Below are positions 19,648-29,208 of a stretch of 64,000 bases of DNA, piece after piece. Location of the stretch: positions 744,001 to 808,000 of the forward strand of contig NZ_FQYU01000002.1 of assembly GCF_900141855.1 (NCBI RefSeq). The letters run 5' to 3'. Position 1 is the first letter of the stretch; every line of letters begins with the position of its first letter. A program made the translations under genes and the position numbers. The notes beneath the pieces are model-generated. The model worked only from the letters and a program-made list of their open reading frames with translations. It was not told where the DNA came from and ran no database searches. The DNA is from Pseudozobellia thermophila. Its GTDB lineage: Bacteria > Bacteroidota > Bacteroidia > Flavobacteriales > Flavobacteriaceae.

Positions 19648-22600
19648 TTATTCCTCCATCTCCATAAATTGGGTCGGCGTAACCCCAAAAAGCTCCCTAA
19701 AGGTCTTACTAAAGTAAGCGGTGGAATTGAAGCCGGTCATGTACGAGATTTCCTTTATCGAATACTTGTTCTCCTTCAACAGTTCGGAGGCGTACCTAAG
19801 GCGTACCGTGCGGATGTAGTGGCTGGGGTTCTTGCCCGTCAGGGCATTTATTTTTCGGTACAGTTGGGAACGTCCGATGCCCAGCTCCCTAAGCAGGTCT
19901 TCCTGCTTAAAATCCATGTCGCCCACATGTTCGAGAATAGTCTTGGTCACCTTGTCCAAAAACACCTCGTCCATGTTATTGGAAGTGACCTCACTGGCCG
20001 GAAAGATGCCCCCTATTTCCGAAAAGCGTTGCCTCAACCGTTTTTTGGCCTCGAGAAGGTTATTGATACGGGCGATCAAAAGGCGGGTTACGAAGGGCTT
20101 TGAAAGATAGGCATCGGCCCCGCTGTCGTAGCCTTCGACCCGATCGTCGTCCAAGCTTTTGGCCGTTAGCAACAAGACGGGAATATGGCAGGTCTCAAAT
20201 TCGGCCTTGATTCTTTTGCAAAGTTCCAACCCGTCCATTACGGGCATCATTACATCGCTTATAATGATGTCGGGCAGGTGCTTTTTGGCCATTCGCAGTC
20301 CCTTTTCCCCATTGGCCGCCTGCTTTATTTGGTAATATTCACTCAGATCATGGGTGAGGTGGGTTCTCAATTCCTTATTATCCTCGACAAGAAGAACCGT
20401 TGGCCGGTCTTCCTTATCGCGCGATTCCTTCGGTTCTTTGTTTACGACCAGTTCGCTGGTGGTGAGCATTTCATACTCCACCGCCTTCATGGAATTGATC
20501 CTGAACTCGTTTTTGATGTTCTTGGTTTCGACGGCCTTTTTATCGAGGTTGAGGGGCAACCGTACTATAAACTTGCTTCCTTTTTTGGGTTGACTTTCCA
20601 CCGAAATATCGCCCCCGTGCATTTCGACCAGGGCCTTTGAGAAATTTAGTCCGATGCCCGTTCCTGTCTTTGACGGATCGAGGTTATAAAATCGCGAAAA
20701 GATATTCTTCAATTGTACCTTGTCGAGTCCCTTGCCACTGTCCTTAACGGCAATTTCAACATAATCGCCCATTTTCTCCTTGGTAAAAAAGATCGAATCG
20801 TAAGTTTTTACCCTTTTGGCCACCTTGCTGATCGATACTTCGATACTGCCTTCGGACGGGGTGAACTTAATGGCATTGGAGATAAGGTTGGTAATTATTT
20901 TTTCGACCTTGTCGAGATCGAAATGGGCCATGATCTTTTTGGGGTGGGCGGTAAAGGTGTAGTCGAGTTCCTTTTGTTCGGCCAAACCTTTGAAAAGCTC
21001 AAAGATATCTTCGCAAAACTCAACGATATTTCCCTTTTCGAGCTGCAGGGGCATCATGCCCACATCCATCTTCCTATAGTCGAGCAACTGGTTTACCAAG
21101 TGAAGCAACCTTCGGGCACTGCGTTGAATGGTCTGTGCCGAGGTCATCATGGGGCTCGATTCGTTGATGCTCGAGAGTATCTTGTCTACCGGGTTCAAGA
21201 TCAGGGTCAGCGGTGTTCTGAACTCATGCGAAACGTTTACAAAGAACTGCAGTTTCATCTGATCCAGCTCGTGTTTTTGCCCTTCCCTTACCTTTTGGGT
21301 GTAATAGGACATAATGCCCCAAAACAGCAAGCCTCCGGCAATGGCGTAAATGAGGTACATCCACCAGGTCTTCCAAAAGGGGGGCAGGATTTCGATGTTG
21401 AGTTTGGCCGAACCCGCATCGGCCCACTTGCCATCTAGCGATGCCTTCACCTCAAATACATAGTTTCCGGGTTGAAGGTTGGAGTGGTTGACCACCCTAT
21501 TGCTTCCTATGTTGACAAAATCATCATCGATGCCGTGCATCTTATAGGCGTATTGTACCTGTTCGGGATTCTCCAAATACAGGCCCACAAACTCAAAGGA
21601 GATATAGTTTTCGTCGTATTTCAATTGAATTTTGTCAATAGTGTCCAATGCACCGTTGATCAAGACCCGTCCATTGACCGAGTCGCCCTTGACCACTTTT
21701 TTGTTGTTGAGCTTGAAGCTGGTAATCTGGGGATTGAGCTTGACCTCCACAGGGAAAGTGATATGATCCGGATGAAAGATATTGAAACCGTTGATGCCCC
21801 CGGCCAAGATCCGGCCGTCTTTGGTCTTGTCGATGGATTTGGTTTGGAATTCGGCCCCTTGTACCCCGTCGTGGGCATTGAAGTTCCTAATTTCATCGGT
21901 TTCCGGGTTCAGGAATGAAAGTCCACTTTTACTGGTCACCCAAAAATGGTGGTTGTCGTCTTCCTCGAGGCCCACGACCAAGTTGTTTGCGAGTCCGTCG
22001 AGGGAGGAATACGATTTTAATCGCTCCAGGTTTTGGTCAAGAACATAGATTCCCGAATCGGTACCCAGCCATATATTGCCCTTGTGGTCTTCGGTAATAT
22101 AGTTGATCCGGTTGCCGTCGACCCCTTTTTCGTTTACCCGCTTAAAATCGATTTCCTTTGGGGCGAACTCCTGAAGCTGATCGAGTTCGACCACGTTGAG
22201 CCCCAAGGTAGTTCCGATCAGCAAACGTTTTTGGGAATCGACATACAAATACAATACAATATTACTGGTAAGCCCAATGTCATTTAAGGCCGTGTTCTTG
22301 TATTTATGGAAGGTTCCCGTTTTGGGGTCGAGCAGGTTCAGTCCCTCGGTACGCAGGGCGACCCAAATTCTTTGTTCAAAATCCTCGACTCCCGCCCAAA
22401 CCGAGTTTTGGTCAATCGAGCTAGGGTCCGACACGTCATTTTCGTACCGCGTAAACGTTTCTGTCTCGGGATCAAAGCTGTTGAGGCCGCCATCCAGGGT
22501 ACAGATCCAAATTTTACCGTCGGACGATTCGAAGGTATATAAGATCTTGTTCGAAGAAAGGGAGTTTTTGTTTCCGGGAATATGGCTATAATGCTTATAC

Positions 22601-23808
22601 GATTGGTTATCCTCGTCGAAGAGGTTGAGTCCCCCGTTATAGGCCCCTAACCAAATCCGCCCCTTTTCGTCCTCGAGTACCGATTGTACGATTTTTTCAC
22701 TAAGTCCCTCTTTATTGTCGGGCTGATAGTAATAATGGCCAAAGGAATACTTTGAGGGGTCCAGTTTGCTGACCCCCTTATCGTAGCTGCCTATCCATAG
22801 AATACCGTTACGGTCTTCATAAATGATTGCGGGTTTGTCGTTGGCCAGTGAAAAGGGATCAAAGAGGTTGTTGACGATCTGCTGCCTTACCTTGCCCTCC
22901 TTTTTGTCGTACAGATAAATGCCGTGTCCATCGGTCGACAACCAGAATATTCCCTCCCCATCTTGGTAGATATTGCTCAACGGAACATGGGAATCAACTA
23001 TCGAAAAATGAATAAATTCGTTGGTTTCCCGCGTCCAAAAAATCAGGTCGGACAGGTCGTTGCCGATCAAGAAGTCCCCATCGTCGTCTATAAATACGAG
23101 CTTGGGAATATGGGTAAGTTCGTAGGGCTTTCCACTGTCGATATAAACCCTGTCGAAATCGTCTCTTTCCCGGTTGTATTTATTCAGGTGCTGGCCATCG
23201 GTGGTCATCCACAATTCCTTGTCCTTATCGATCCGAATGGCGTTGACATTGTTGTTGTCGATCGATCGGTCGTCGGCCGCGTCGTGCAAGTAATACGAAA
23301 ACCCCAAGTTTTGAAGATCGCCGGTATCGCCAAGCTCGATTTTTATTACCCCATTTTGGGTTGCCACCCATATGGCGTTGCCCTTCTCGTCAAAGACCAC
23401 ATCGTTGATTATCTTTCTCGGGCTGCCCGACAGCGACAAAGGCCCATAAAGGTCGATCAGGGTAAAGGTATCGCTAGCCTTGTCGTAGACGTTCAAGCCG
23501 TTGTTGGTTCCCACCCACAACTTGCCGAAACCGTCTTCGGTTATCGTATTGATCCGGTTGTTGCTTATGGAGGTAGAATCGTTCAAGACCGGCCTGAATA
23601 TTTCAAACCCATAACCATCGTACCGGTTGAGCCCGTCAATGGTACCAAACCAAAGAAATCCCTCCCTATCTTGAAATATCTCGGTACAGGTGCTGCTCGA
23701 TAGGCCCTCGGGCGTCTCGAAATTCTCGAACTTCAGGGTATTGAACTGGGCACTCAACGAGGTTGAAAGAAAAAATAGAAAAAAACAGATATGTTTGGCT
23801 GCAACCAT
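19648..23808 (-). CDS. Hybrid two-component sensor/response regulator (HTCS), AraC-type output
   Basis: The ATG at 23808 gives a compact signal peptide (MVAAKHICFFLFFLSTSLSA); 23850 is an alternative. The ~1386-residue protein has, in order: two periplasmic beta-propellers of reg_prop repeats (phrases such as REGFLWFGTIDGLNRYDG, to about 650), a Y_Y_Y domain (~730-800), a membrane helix (~815-840), a histidine kinase with the phospho-acceptor motif FVNVSHEFRTPLTLIL (~860) and an ATPase domain with SGKGLDKVQL and TGIGLNFSKALV, a receiver domain (~1135) with VLLVEDN and phospho-acceptor Asp in IIISDVMMPVMDG, and a C-terminal AraC helix-turn-helix. HTCS proteins sense an oligosaccharide in the periplasm and activate the neighbouring locus. 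Convergence on susD1 points to locus 1 as its target. Confidence 0.95.
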   Translation of the reverse strand: MVAAKHICFFLFFLSTSLSAQFNTLKFENFETPEGLSSSTCTEIFQDREGFLWFGTIDGLNRYDGYGFEIFRPVLNDSTSISNNRINTITEDGFGKLWVGTNNGLNVYDKASDTFTLIDLYGPLSLSGSPRKIINDVVFDEKGNAIWVATQNGVIKIELGDTGDLQNLGFSYYLHDAADDRSIDNNNVNAIRIDKDKELWMTTDGQHLNKYNRERDDFDRVYIDSGKPYELTHIPKLVFIDDDGDFLIGNDLSDLIFWTRETNEFIHFSIVDSHVPLSNIYQDGEGIFWLSTDGHGIYLYDKKEGKVRQQIVNNLFDPFSLANDKPAIIYEDRNGILWIGSYDKGVSKLDPSKYSFGHYYYQPDNKEGLSEKIVQSVLEDEKGRIWLGAYNGGLNLFDEDNQSYKHYSHIPGNKNSLSSNKILYTFESSDGKIWICTLDGGLNSFDPETETFTRYENDVSDPSSIDQNSVWAGVEDFEQRIWVALRTEGLNLLDPKTGTFHKYKNTALNDIGLTSNIVLYLYVDSQKRLLIGTTLGLNVVELDQLQEFAPKEIDFKRVNEKGVDGNRINYITEDHKGNIWLGTDSGIYVLDQNLERLKSYSSLDGLANNLVVGLEEDDNHHFWVTSKSGLSFLNPETDEIRNFNAHDGVQGAEFQTKSIDKTKDGRILAGGINGFNIFHPDHITFPVEVKLNPQITSFKLNNKKVVKGDSVNGRVLINGALDTIDKIQLKYDENYISFEFVGLYLENPEQVQYAYKMHGIDDDFVNIGSNRVVNHSNLQPGNYVFEVKASLDGKWADAGSAKLNIEILPPFWKTWWMYLIYAIAGGLLFWGIMSYYTQKVREGQKHELDQMKLQFFVNVSHEFRTPLTLILNPVDKILSSINESSPMMTSAQTIQRSARRLLHLVNQLLDYRKMDVGMMPLQLEKGNIVEFCEDIFELFKGLAEQKELDYTFTAHPKKIMAHFDLDKVEKIITNLISNAIKFTPSEGSIEVSISKVAKRVKTYDSIFFTKEKMGDYVEIAVKDSGKGLDKVQLKNIFSRFYNLDPSKTGTGIGLNFSKALVEMHGGDISVESQPKKGSKFIVRLPLNLDKKAVETKNIKNEFRINSMKAVEYEMLTTSELVVNKEPKESRDKEDRPTVLLVEDNKELRTHLTHDLSEYYQIKQAANGEKGLRMAKKHLPDIIISDVMMPVMDGLELCKRIKAEFETCHIPVLLLTAKSLDDDRVEGYDSGADAYLSKPFVTRLLIARINNLLEAKKRLRQRFSEIGGIFPASEVTSNNMDEVFLDKVTKTILEHVGDMDFKQEDLLRELGIGRSQLYRKINALTGKNPSHYIRTVRLRYASELLKENKYSIKEISYMTGFNSTAYFSKTFRELFGVTPTQFMEMEE

Positions 23809-24189
23809 AAAAGGATCAGGTTTTATTTCTTTGGCAAATGACATAGTCAATCAACCTGCAAAATCTACAAAAAGATGTGATAGGACAACAGTAAAATCAA
23901 CACTATTTTTTGGCCCGGGCCGGCGGCGCCCTTTATTTTCCAATCCATCCCATAATTATAACAAAAAAACCGTGAAACCCGCTGCCACGGTATTATATCA
24001 GTTGGGTCGTCATTGGCCCATTTTCAAGGTGCCTATGTATTGGATGATGGGCGGGGAAACGTACCATTGGAATGGATACCAATGAACGGTGGCCCGACGG
24101 GTATAAGGAAAAACGCGCCCCGTTACGATCCAGTACGGGCTTGGGTTTCGAAGGATGGAGGGCGACGCCCGGTTCGCCCGGTTAAGGAC
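23809..24189. other. 381-base gap between HTCS and lactonase genes
   Basis: No gene is apparent. It must hold the HTCS promoter and the end of the locus 2 transcript. A short GC-rich palindrome GGGCGACGCCC (24160-24170) lies soon after the lactonase stop on the minus strand; without a T-run it is a weak terminator candidate. The left part next to the HTCS start is AT-rich. Confidence 0.4.
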
Positions 24190-25341
24190 TCACCTAAATT
24201 TTAAGCATGCGGGTTGGGGAACCCCTATTTGATGACCGGTAAACGTTAAAAGCCCGGTTTCGCCATTTCGACTGAAGACCGAAATATTATCTGATTTGCG
24301 ATTCGCGACCAACAAATATCGATCGTCCGGCGACAGAACAAAATTTCTTGGCCAATCGCCCTGTACCGGCTCGGTGGCCAGAAGGTGTAGTCGCCCCTTT
24401 CCACTTACCTCAAAAACGGCAATGCTGTTATGGCCCCGGTTGCTGGCATATAAAAATTTACCGTCACGACTCAAGTGGATATCGGCACAGGCATTGGGCC
24501 CCTGGTAATCTTCAGGGAGCGTACTTTTTTTGTCTATTTTGGTAAAGGTTCCGGTTTGGGGATCGACTTCCGCCGAAACTACCGAACTCCCCAGTTCATT
24601 AATGACAAAGGCCCTGTTCTTACCGGGCTGAAAAATAAGGTGCCTAGGGCCGTCGCCCGGATCGAGGTCCATGGCGGTATGTTCCTTTTCGAGTTTTCCG
24701 CCCTCGCCTATAGGATAGGCCAAGACCTTGTCGATCCCGAGATCCACGGCATATAGAAAGGCCCCGTCATCACTGAATTCAACGCAGTGGGCATGGGCCG
24801 ATTTTTGGTTTTTGTGCGGACCGCTACCTTGGTGTTGCCTGGCCTGGGGAACTTCCGTGATCCTTCCGTTTTTGTCGAGATGATAAAGTACAATTCCCCC
24901 AGACCCGTAGTTGGCGGCGGCAATAAGGTCTTCTTCGGGGCTCAACGCGATATAACATGCGCCATTGCCTTCACTTGGAACGTTTTGGGTCCGTTGAAGT
25001 TTATCCTTCCCCACATTCCACGTAAAGGTCGATATACTTCCGGGAGCCGTACCGTTGGATGCGTAAACCCTTTCACCGTCTTTTGAGAGCGCCAGGTAAC
25101 CGGGTTTGTTTTCCTTGACCAAATGGCCCCGGTTGGTCAATTCCCCGGTTTGGGCATTGAATTCCAATTGGTAAATGCCCTGCCCCTCCCCTTCCGCAAA
25201 GGTGCCTACCAAAAGCTTTAAGTTTTTGTCCATAGGGAGAGGGGCTTCATTTTTAACTGTTTCCTTTTTAGGTGTTTCAACGCAGGAAGCGAATACCGTC
25301 AAAAGCGTTACGATCAGTAAAGGGGCCGATAAGTATTTCAT
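24190..25341 (-). CDS. Lactonase-family seven-bladed beta-propeller lipoprotein
   Basis: The ATG at 25341 (MKYLSAPLLIVTLLTVFASC) gives a lipoprotein; the frame can extend 6 bases to a TTG. The 383-residue protein shows the YbhE-type pattern of 6-phosphogluconolactonase: LLVGTFAEGEGQGIYQLEFN at the start, GACYIALSPEEDLIAAANYGSGG, HCVEFSDDGAFLYAVDLG, PGDGPRHLIFQPGKNRAFVINELGS, HLSRDGKFLYASNRGHNSIAVF and NFVLSPDDRYLLVANRKSDNI. Homologues hydrolyse sugar lactones, but exported Bacteroidota members are mostly uncharacterised. As the last gene of locus 2, and with a FAD oxidoreductase upstream, it could open a lactone made by sugar oxidation. That link is inference. Confidence 0.85.
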   Translation of the reverse strand: MKYLSAPLLIVTLLTVFASCVETPKKETVKNEAPLPMDKNLKLLVGTFAEGEGQGIYQLEFNAQTGELTNRGHLVKENKPGYLALSKDGERVYASNGTAPGSISTFTWNVGKDKLQRTQNVPSEGNGACYIALSPEEDLIAAANYGSGGIVLYHLDKNGRITEVPQARQHQGSGPHKNQKSAHAHCVEFSDDGAFLYAVDLGIDKVLAYPIGEGGKLEKEHTAMDLDPGDGPRHLIFQPGKNRAFVINELGSSVVSAEVDPQTGTFTKIDKKSTLPEDYQGPNACADIHLSRDGKFLYASNRGHNSIAVFEVSGKGRLHLLATEPVQGDWPRNFVLSPDDRYLLVANRKSDNISVFSRNGETGLLTFTGHQIGVPQPACLKFR

Positions 25342-25360
25342 GGGCAAAGGGGTGTCGACT

Positions 25361-27304
25361 TTAGTGTTGTATGTTCAACATGAGCGATTTTTCAAAACCT
25401 AAGAAGCCGTAAGATACTTGTAAAAAATCGGATTTCACATTTTTAGGGATTATGAATGTGCTGCGGAACCATCCTGTATTGGCACCGGTTTCGGTGAGTG
25501 TAAGCTTCTGGGTGCCTTCATCAATACCTACAACGACCCATCCCTTGTCCCTTTTACTGCGATCGAGGTTCAGGGCGGCCTTGAGTTCAATGCTTATCCC
25601 GTCCCCGGGCCTTACCTCTGTGATTTCCTTGTTATGGTCGGCGTCGTATACCTTTAGCTCTTGGCTGTCGAAGGTGGCAAAGGTCACCGTGGCCTGCCAT
25701 CCCCGGTTGGAGATGCCCCAACCCTCGGTGGCATAGGCATTCTTGCCAAAATCCCGCCCTTCGTTCGTTCCGTCTATTTTTTCTACATGCCCGGCAATGG
25801 GAAATTGCCCGTCCAAGGGGGAACCGTCCAAGGTTCCCCTTACCTTTCCAAGTTCCCCGAACCCATGTGGGTGCGATTGCGGCCAGCCTTTTTCCACGCC
25901 TTCCCAGTAGCCGTTGATGGCCACCCGCTCTTCGCTTTTGTTGCTCAGGTGCGTTCCTACGGGGTTCACCCCGAAAACGAAATCGGTCTGTGCCCGGGCA
26001 AGGCTTCGCAAGTTGGAATCGTCCAATAGGTGTGCAACGGCAAAAAGAGACCCGCCAAGGGCAGGGGCGCCTCCGAGTTCCTTGGTCTTGGGGTGGGCCC
26101 ATTCGGTTTCGCTATGCCTGCGGTACTTCCAAAAGTTATTTGATTTTTGCCTGATATGCAGGCCCCAGGCCCTAAGTTTGTCCTTGGTGCCCCTGGGAGC
26201 ATGTTCGGGGGCCAACATTAAAAAATAGGCCAATGCCTGTGGGGTAATGTGTTCGGCATTGCGTATCCACCACATATGCCTGGGGTTGTCAAAATTCCAG
26301 TTGGCAATAATGTCGGCAGCCCCTGATTGCGCCCATTTCAAAAATTTTTCCGGTGTGCCGTTTTCTTCGTTTTTCTCACACCAGTACATAAACAGGTTCC
26401 GAAAGACCGATTGTCCATAGGCGTTGCCCATCTCGTTAAATTCTTGAAAGCCCCGATCCACCCACTTGGTGCTATAGGTCCAGAACCTCACTACTTTATG
26501 GCGGTCGTAGGCTTCCCAGTTGTCCAGGCAGGCCTTTCTGTATTTTTGATATTTTTCCTCGGATAGATAAGGTTTGAGAAAGGAGTGGTAGGCGGCACAT
26601 ACGGCGGCCAGTTGGTCTAGGGTGTTCCAATAATCATAGCTCATTCTTGCCGCTCCCTCATAGCCTAGGGTACCGTGCCTTTTTTTAACAGGGCCGTTGT
26701 AGTCGATATGCCTATAGGCAAATTCGGCATGCCAAAGAATAAGGTCTATCAAATCGGGAACATTGTTATCGCCAATTTCCGTTTTCCAATGGTCGTACAG
26801 GGCGGGGTTACTCGAATATTGCAGGATTTCAAATACGGTTTCGAGCCCGTAGGCACCTCCGTCCCGGGTGGGGCCTCCACCGTAAACGGCGCTCATGTCA
26901 TAGGTGTCCAAATCGGCAAATCCCCTGGCATCGACAAAAAAGTCATAGGCCAGTTTGGAAGAAGCCAATTCGAGGAGGTGGTCTGCGACAAGGAAGGGAA
27001 CTGAGCGTCCATGCCCTTCGACCTCTATCACGTATTCATGGGTAGACCCCTCGGGGTCGAAATCGGTAAACCAACCTTCGTAATTGAGCAGGCTGCCCGT
27101 AAAGACGACTTTTTCGCTTTGGGTATCGATGATCTTAAACGGGGTATCGTCCGGTGCGCCGTAGCATACAAAACGTTTCGATTCGCCCAAGTTATACCCC
27201 AGTTGGTTGACATAGGGACCGTATTTTTTTGGTTCAATGTCCAGCTTTTGTGCATTGCCGCAAAGGGCGGTAAAAAAAGCCACTGCGAGCATAATTCGTT
27301 TCAT
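25361..27304 (-). CDS. GH9-like protein with cellulase-type Ig domain; canonical catalytic motif not seen
   Basis: The ATG at 27304 gives a clean signal peptide (MKRIMLAVAFFTALCGNAQ); 27334 is also possible. Residues ~28-110 match the N-terminal Ig-like domain of GH9 enzymes (YVNQLGYNLGESKRFVCYG). An (alpha/alpha)6 barrel follows to ~520, with the GH9-type late segment ARAQTDFVFGVNPVGTHLSN and HPHGFGELGKVRGTLDG. The usual GH9 DAGD motif, which carries the nucleophilic-water base, is absent: that region reads TRDGGAYGLETV. A C-terminal beta domain (~550-647) is extra. The protein may be a divergent hydrolase using another base, or a binding protein. It lies in the middle of locus 2. Confidence 0.72.
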   Translation of the reverse strand: MKRIMLAVAFFTALCGNAQKLDIEPKKYGPYVNQLGYNLGESKRFVCYGAPDDTPFKIIDTQSEKVVFTGSLLNYEGWFTDFDPEGSTHEYVIEVEGHGRSVPFLVADHLLELASSKLAYDFFVDARGFADLDTYDMSAVYGGGPTRDGGAYGLETVFEILQYSSNPALYDHWKTEIGDNNVPDLIDLILWHAEFAYRHIDYNGPVKKRHGTLGYEGAARMSYDYWNTLDQLAAVCAAYHSFLKPYLSEEKYQKYRKACLDNWEAYDRHKVVRFWTYSTKWVDRGFQEFNEMGNAYGQSVFRNLFMYWCEKNEENGTPEKFLKWAQSGAADIIANWNFDNPRHMWWIRNAEHITPQALAYFLMLAPEHAPRGTKDKLRAWGLHIRQKSNNFWKYRRHSETEWAHPKTKELGGAPALGGSLFAVAHLLDDSNLRSLARAQTDFVFGVNPVGTHLSNKSEERVAINGYWEGVEKGWPQSHPHGFGELGKVRGTLDGSPLDGQFPIAGHVEKIDGTNEGRDFGKNAYATEGWGISNRGWQATVTFATFDSQELKVYDADHNKEITEVRPGDGISIELKAALNLDRSKRDKGWVVVGIDEGTQKLTLTETGANTGWFRSTFIIPKNVKSDFLQVSYGFLGFEKSLMLNIQH

Positions 27305-27354
27305 GGTCAAGGTTTCCGAGCTTAGGTTTTTCATTTCAACAAGCTTATTTTTTC

Positions 27355-29175
27355 TTATTTCTTATTCGTAGTTGTTCCATTTTCAATGTTACCGGGGCCC
27401 AAAAAAGTGACATAGGTGTAATACACCCCGTACTTTTCGCCTTTTTCAATAAATTCGTTTATCAAAAATGTCTTTCCTTCTTCCAGATATAGATCAAAGG
27501 CTACTTCCTCCGCTTTCTGTGTTATATCCTTTTCAAGGATTTGGTTGGCAATTTGGATCTTGACCTTGTCCGGGGAAATGGCTTGGTATTTGAACCAGTT
27601 TTTGGGATTTTCCCTCGGAACCCCGCGGATGGGGCCCGAACATTCCCTGGGCCACCTTCTGCACGATATACGGTAATGGCCTTCTTGTTCCACGATGATG
27701 GAGTGGGTGTTGTTTTTGTTCCTTAATCCTTCGGCTACCTGTTCACTTTTCCAAATGGGGCGATCGTCCCCAATGGCGTGTTGGATGGTGAGCTTAATTT
27801 CCTTTTGATGGGTATTGCCCACAATGGCCGAAGGCATTTCACGGTATTCGGAATTGGTCTTGGCCCTATCTAAAAAGACACCGTTGTCCACAAGGAGTCT
27901 CTGTACGATCTCTGGATGCCGCTTGGCAATATCCCGCTCTTGTTTGGGGTCGTTTTCAATATCGTAGAGGGCTGTCCCGTCGACCAAGCGCCATTTGTCC
28001 CTTATCAAACAGGTTTCCGACACATCATGGGGCGGCCGCCAATCTTGTCGGCTATGTACGAACAGGGTCCGTTCTCCGAGGTCCATGTCTTTCCCTAGAA
28101 GGAGGGGCGAGAGATCGAGTCCGTCTAGCGGCTGGTTTTCGGGTAGGGCAATATTACAAAGGCCCGCAAGGGTAGGAATCAGGTCTACATGTGCGGCGGT
28201 TTCGTCGATATCCCATCCGCCATATACCTTTCCGTCCTTCCATCGGACAAAGAAGGGCACGCGGTGCCCTCCTTCGAGTTCGTCGCCCTTGCGCCCCCTT
28301 AGGCCCATGTTATACCCTAGTTTTTTGTGGCTGTCATAGCCGGCGGTGGCGCCGTTATCGGTCATGAAAATTAAAATGGTATTATCGGCCAGTTTTCGTT
28401 GCTTAAGAAACTTCTCGAGCCTTCCGAAATTTTCGTCGATGTTGGCAATCATTCCATAAAACTCGGCATTCGGTATTTGACTGCCTACCAAGGACTTGTA
28501 GGGGGCGGCATATTCCTTGGCCACGTAATGCGGACTATGGGGCGCATTGGTGGCCAAATAAACAAAGAAGGGTTCTTCGGTGTCTTCGATGAACTTCATG
28601 GCCTCATCAAACCAAATATCGGTGCAGTAACCCTCGAAGGGTTTAGGCTGTTCGTTTACAAAATAGGTGTCGTTGAAGTAGGTATTTCCCCAATAATCGG
28701 ACAATTCCCCAACGCCTCCGCTTTTATGGCGCACCGAAACCTCAAAACCGAGGTCTATGGGCCTTACGGGATAATTGTCGCCCAGGTGCCATTTGCCGAA
28801 CATGGCCGTTTTGTAACCGTTTTGCCGAAATACCTGGGCCATGGTGGTCGCACCCTTCGAAAGGGCATCGCGGCCCTTGTAGGTGGCCCAGGCCCCGTTG
28901 TTGATCGGGTACCTGCCCGTTATTATGGCCCCACGGGTGGGGGTGCATACGGGACTCACATGAAAGTCGGTCATACGCACCGCTTGCTTGTAAAAGGCAT
29001 CGATATTGGGGGTCTTGAGCCAAGGATTGCCATGGCAGCCGAGATCCCCTATCCCTTGGTCATCGGTAAGTATTAGGATTACATTGGGCTTTTTGTACTG
29101 TGAAAAAGCAGGCTGCATCCACCCAAGAAGGACAAGGATACCGATAAGGGTTCTAAAGTAAGGTAATGCAATCAT
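27355..29175 (-). CDS. Formylglycine-dependent sulfatase (S1 family), CTPTR type
   Basis: A 606-residue exported protein (signal ending QPAFSQ). It carries the alkaline-phosphatase-fold metal ligands NVILILTDDQGIGDLG (residues ~31-46) and the formylglycine motif C-T-P-T-R, with Cys about 77. Other landmarks are FGKWHLGDNYPVRP, HKSGGVGELSDYWGNTYF and IFMTDNGATAGYD. A C-terminal beta domain follows the catalytic part. Enzymes of this type remove sulfate esters from glycans after conversion of the Cys by a maturase, which is not in the window. Which sulfate position it attacks cannot be read. It lies between the GH9-like and GH117-like genes. Confidence 0.93.
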   Translation of the reverse strand: MIALPYFRTLIGILVLLGWMQPAFSQYKKPNVILILTDDQGIGDLGCHGNPWLKTPNIDAFYKQAVRMTDFHVSPVCTPTRGAIITGRYPINNGAWATYKGRDALSKGATTMAQVFRQNGYKTAMFGKWHLGDNYPVRPIDLGFEVSVRHKSGGVGELSDYWGNTYFNDTYFVNEQPKPFEGYCTDIWFDEAMKFIEDTEEPFFVYLATNAPHSPHYVAKEYAAPYKSLVGSQIPNAEFYGMIANIDENFGRLEKFLKQRKLADNTILIFMTDNGATAGYDSHKKLGYNMGLRGRKGDELEGGHRVPFFVRWKDGKVYGGWDIDETAAHVDLIPTLAGLCNIALPENQPLDGLDLSPLLLGKDMDLGERTLFVHSRQDWRPPHDVSETCLIRDKWRLVDGTALYDIENDPKQERDIAKRHPEIVQRLLVDNGVFLDRAKTNSEYREMPSAIVGNTHQKEIKLTIQHAIGDDRPIWKSEQVAEGLRNKNNTHSIIVEQEGHYRISCRRWPRECSGPIRGVPRENPKNWFKYQAISPDKVKIQIANQILEKDITQKAEEVAFDLYLEEGKTFLINEFIEKGEKYGVYYTYVTFLGPGNIENGTTTNKK

Positions 29176-29208
29176 GCCGTCTTGGTTTTGTTCCTTATTT
29201 TACAGTGC

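Noticed and set aside
24160-24170. GC-rich palindrome as an intrinsic terminator of locus 2
   Set aside because: The stem is only 5 bp and no T-run follows on the minus strand.
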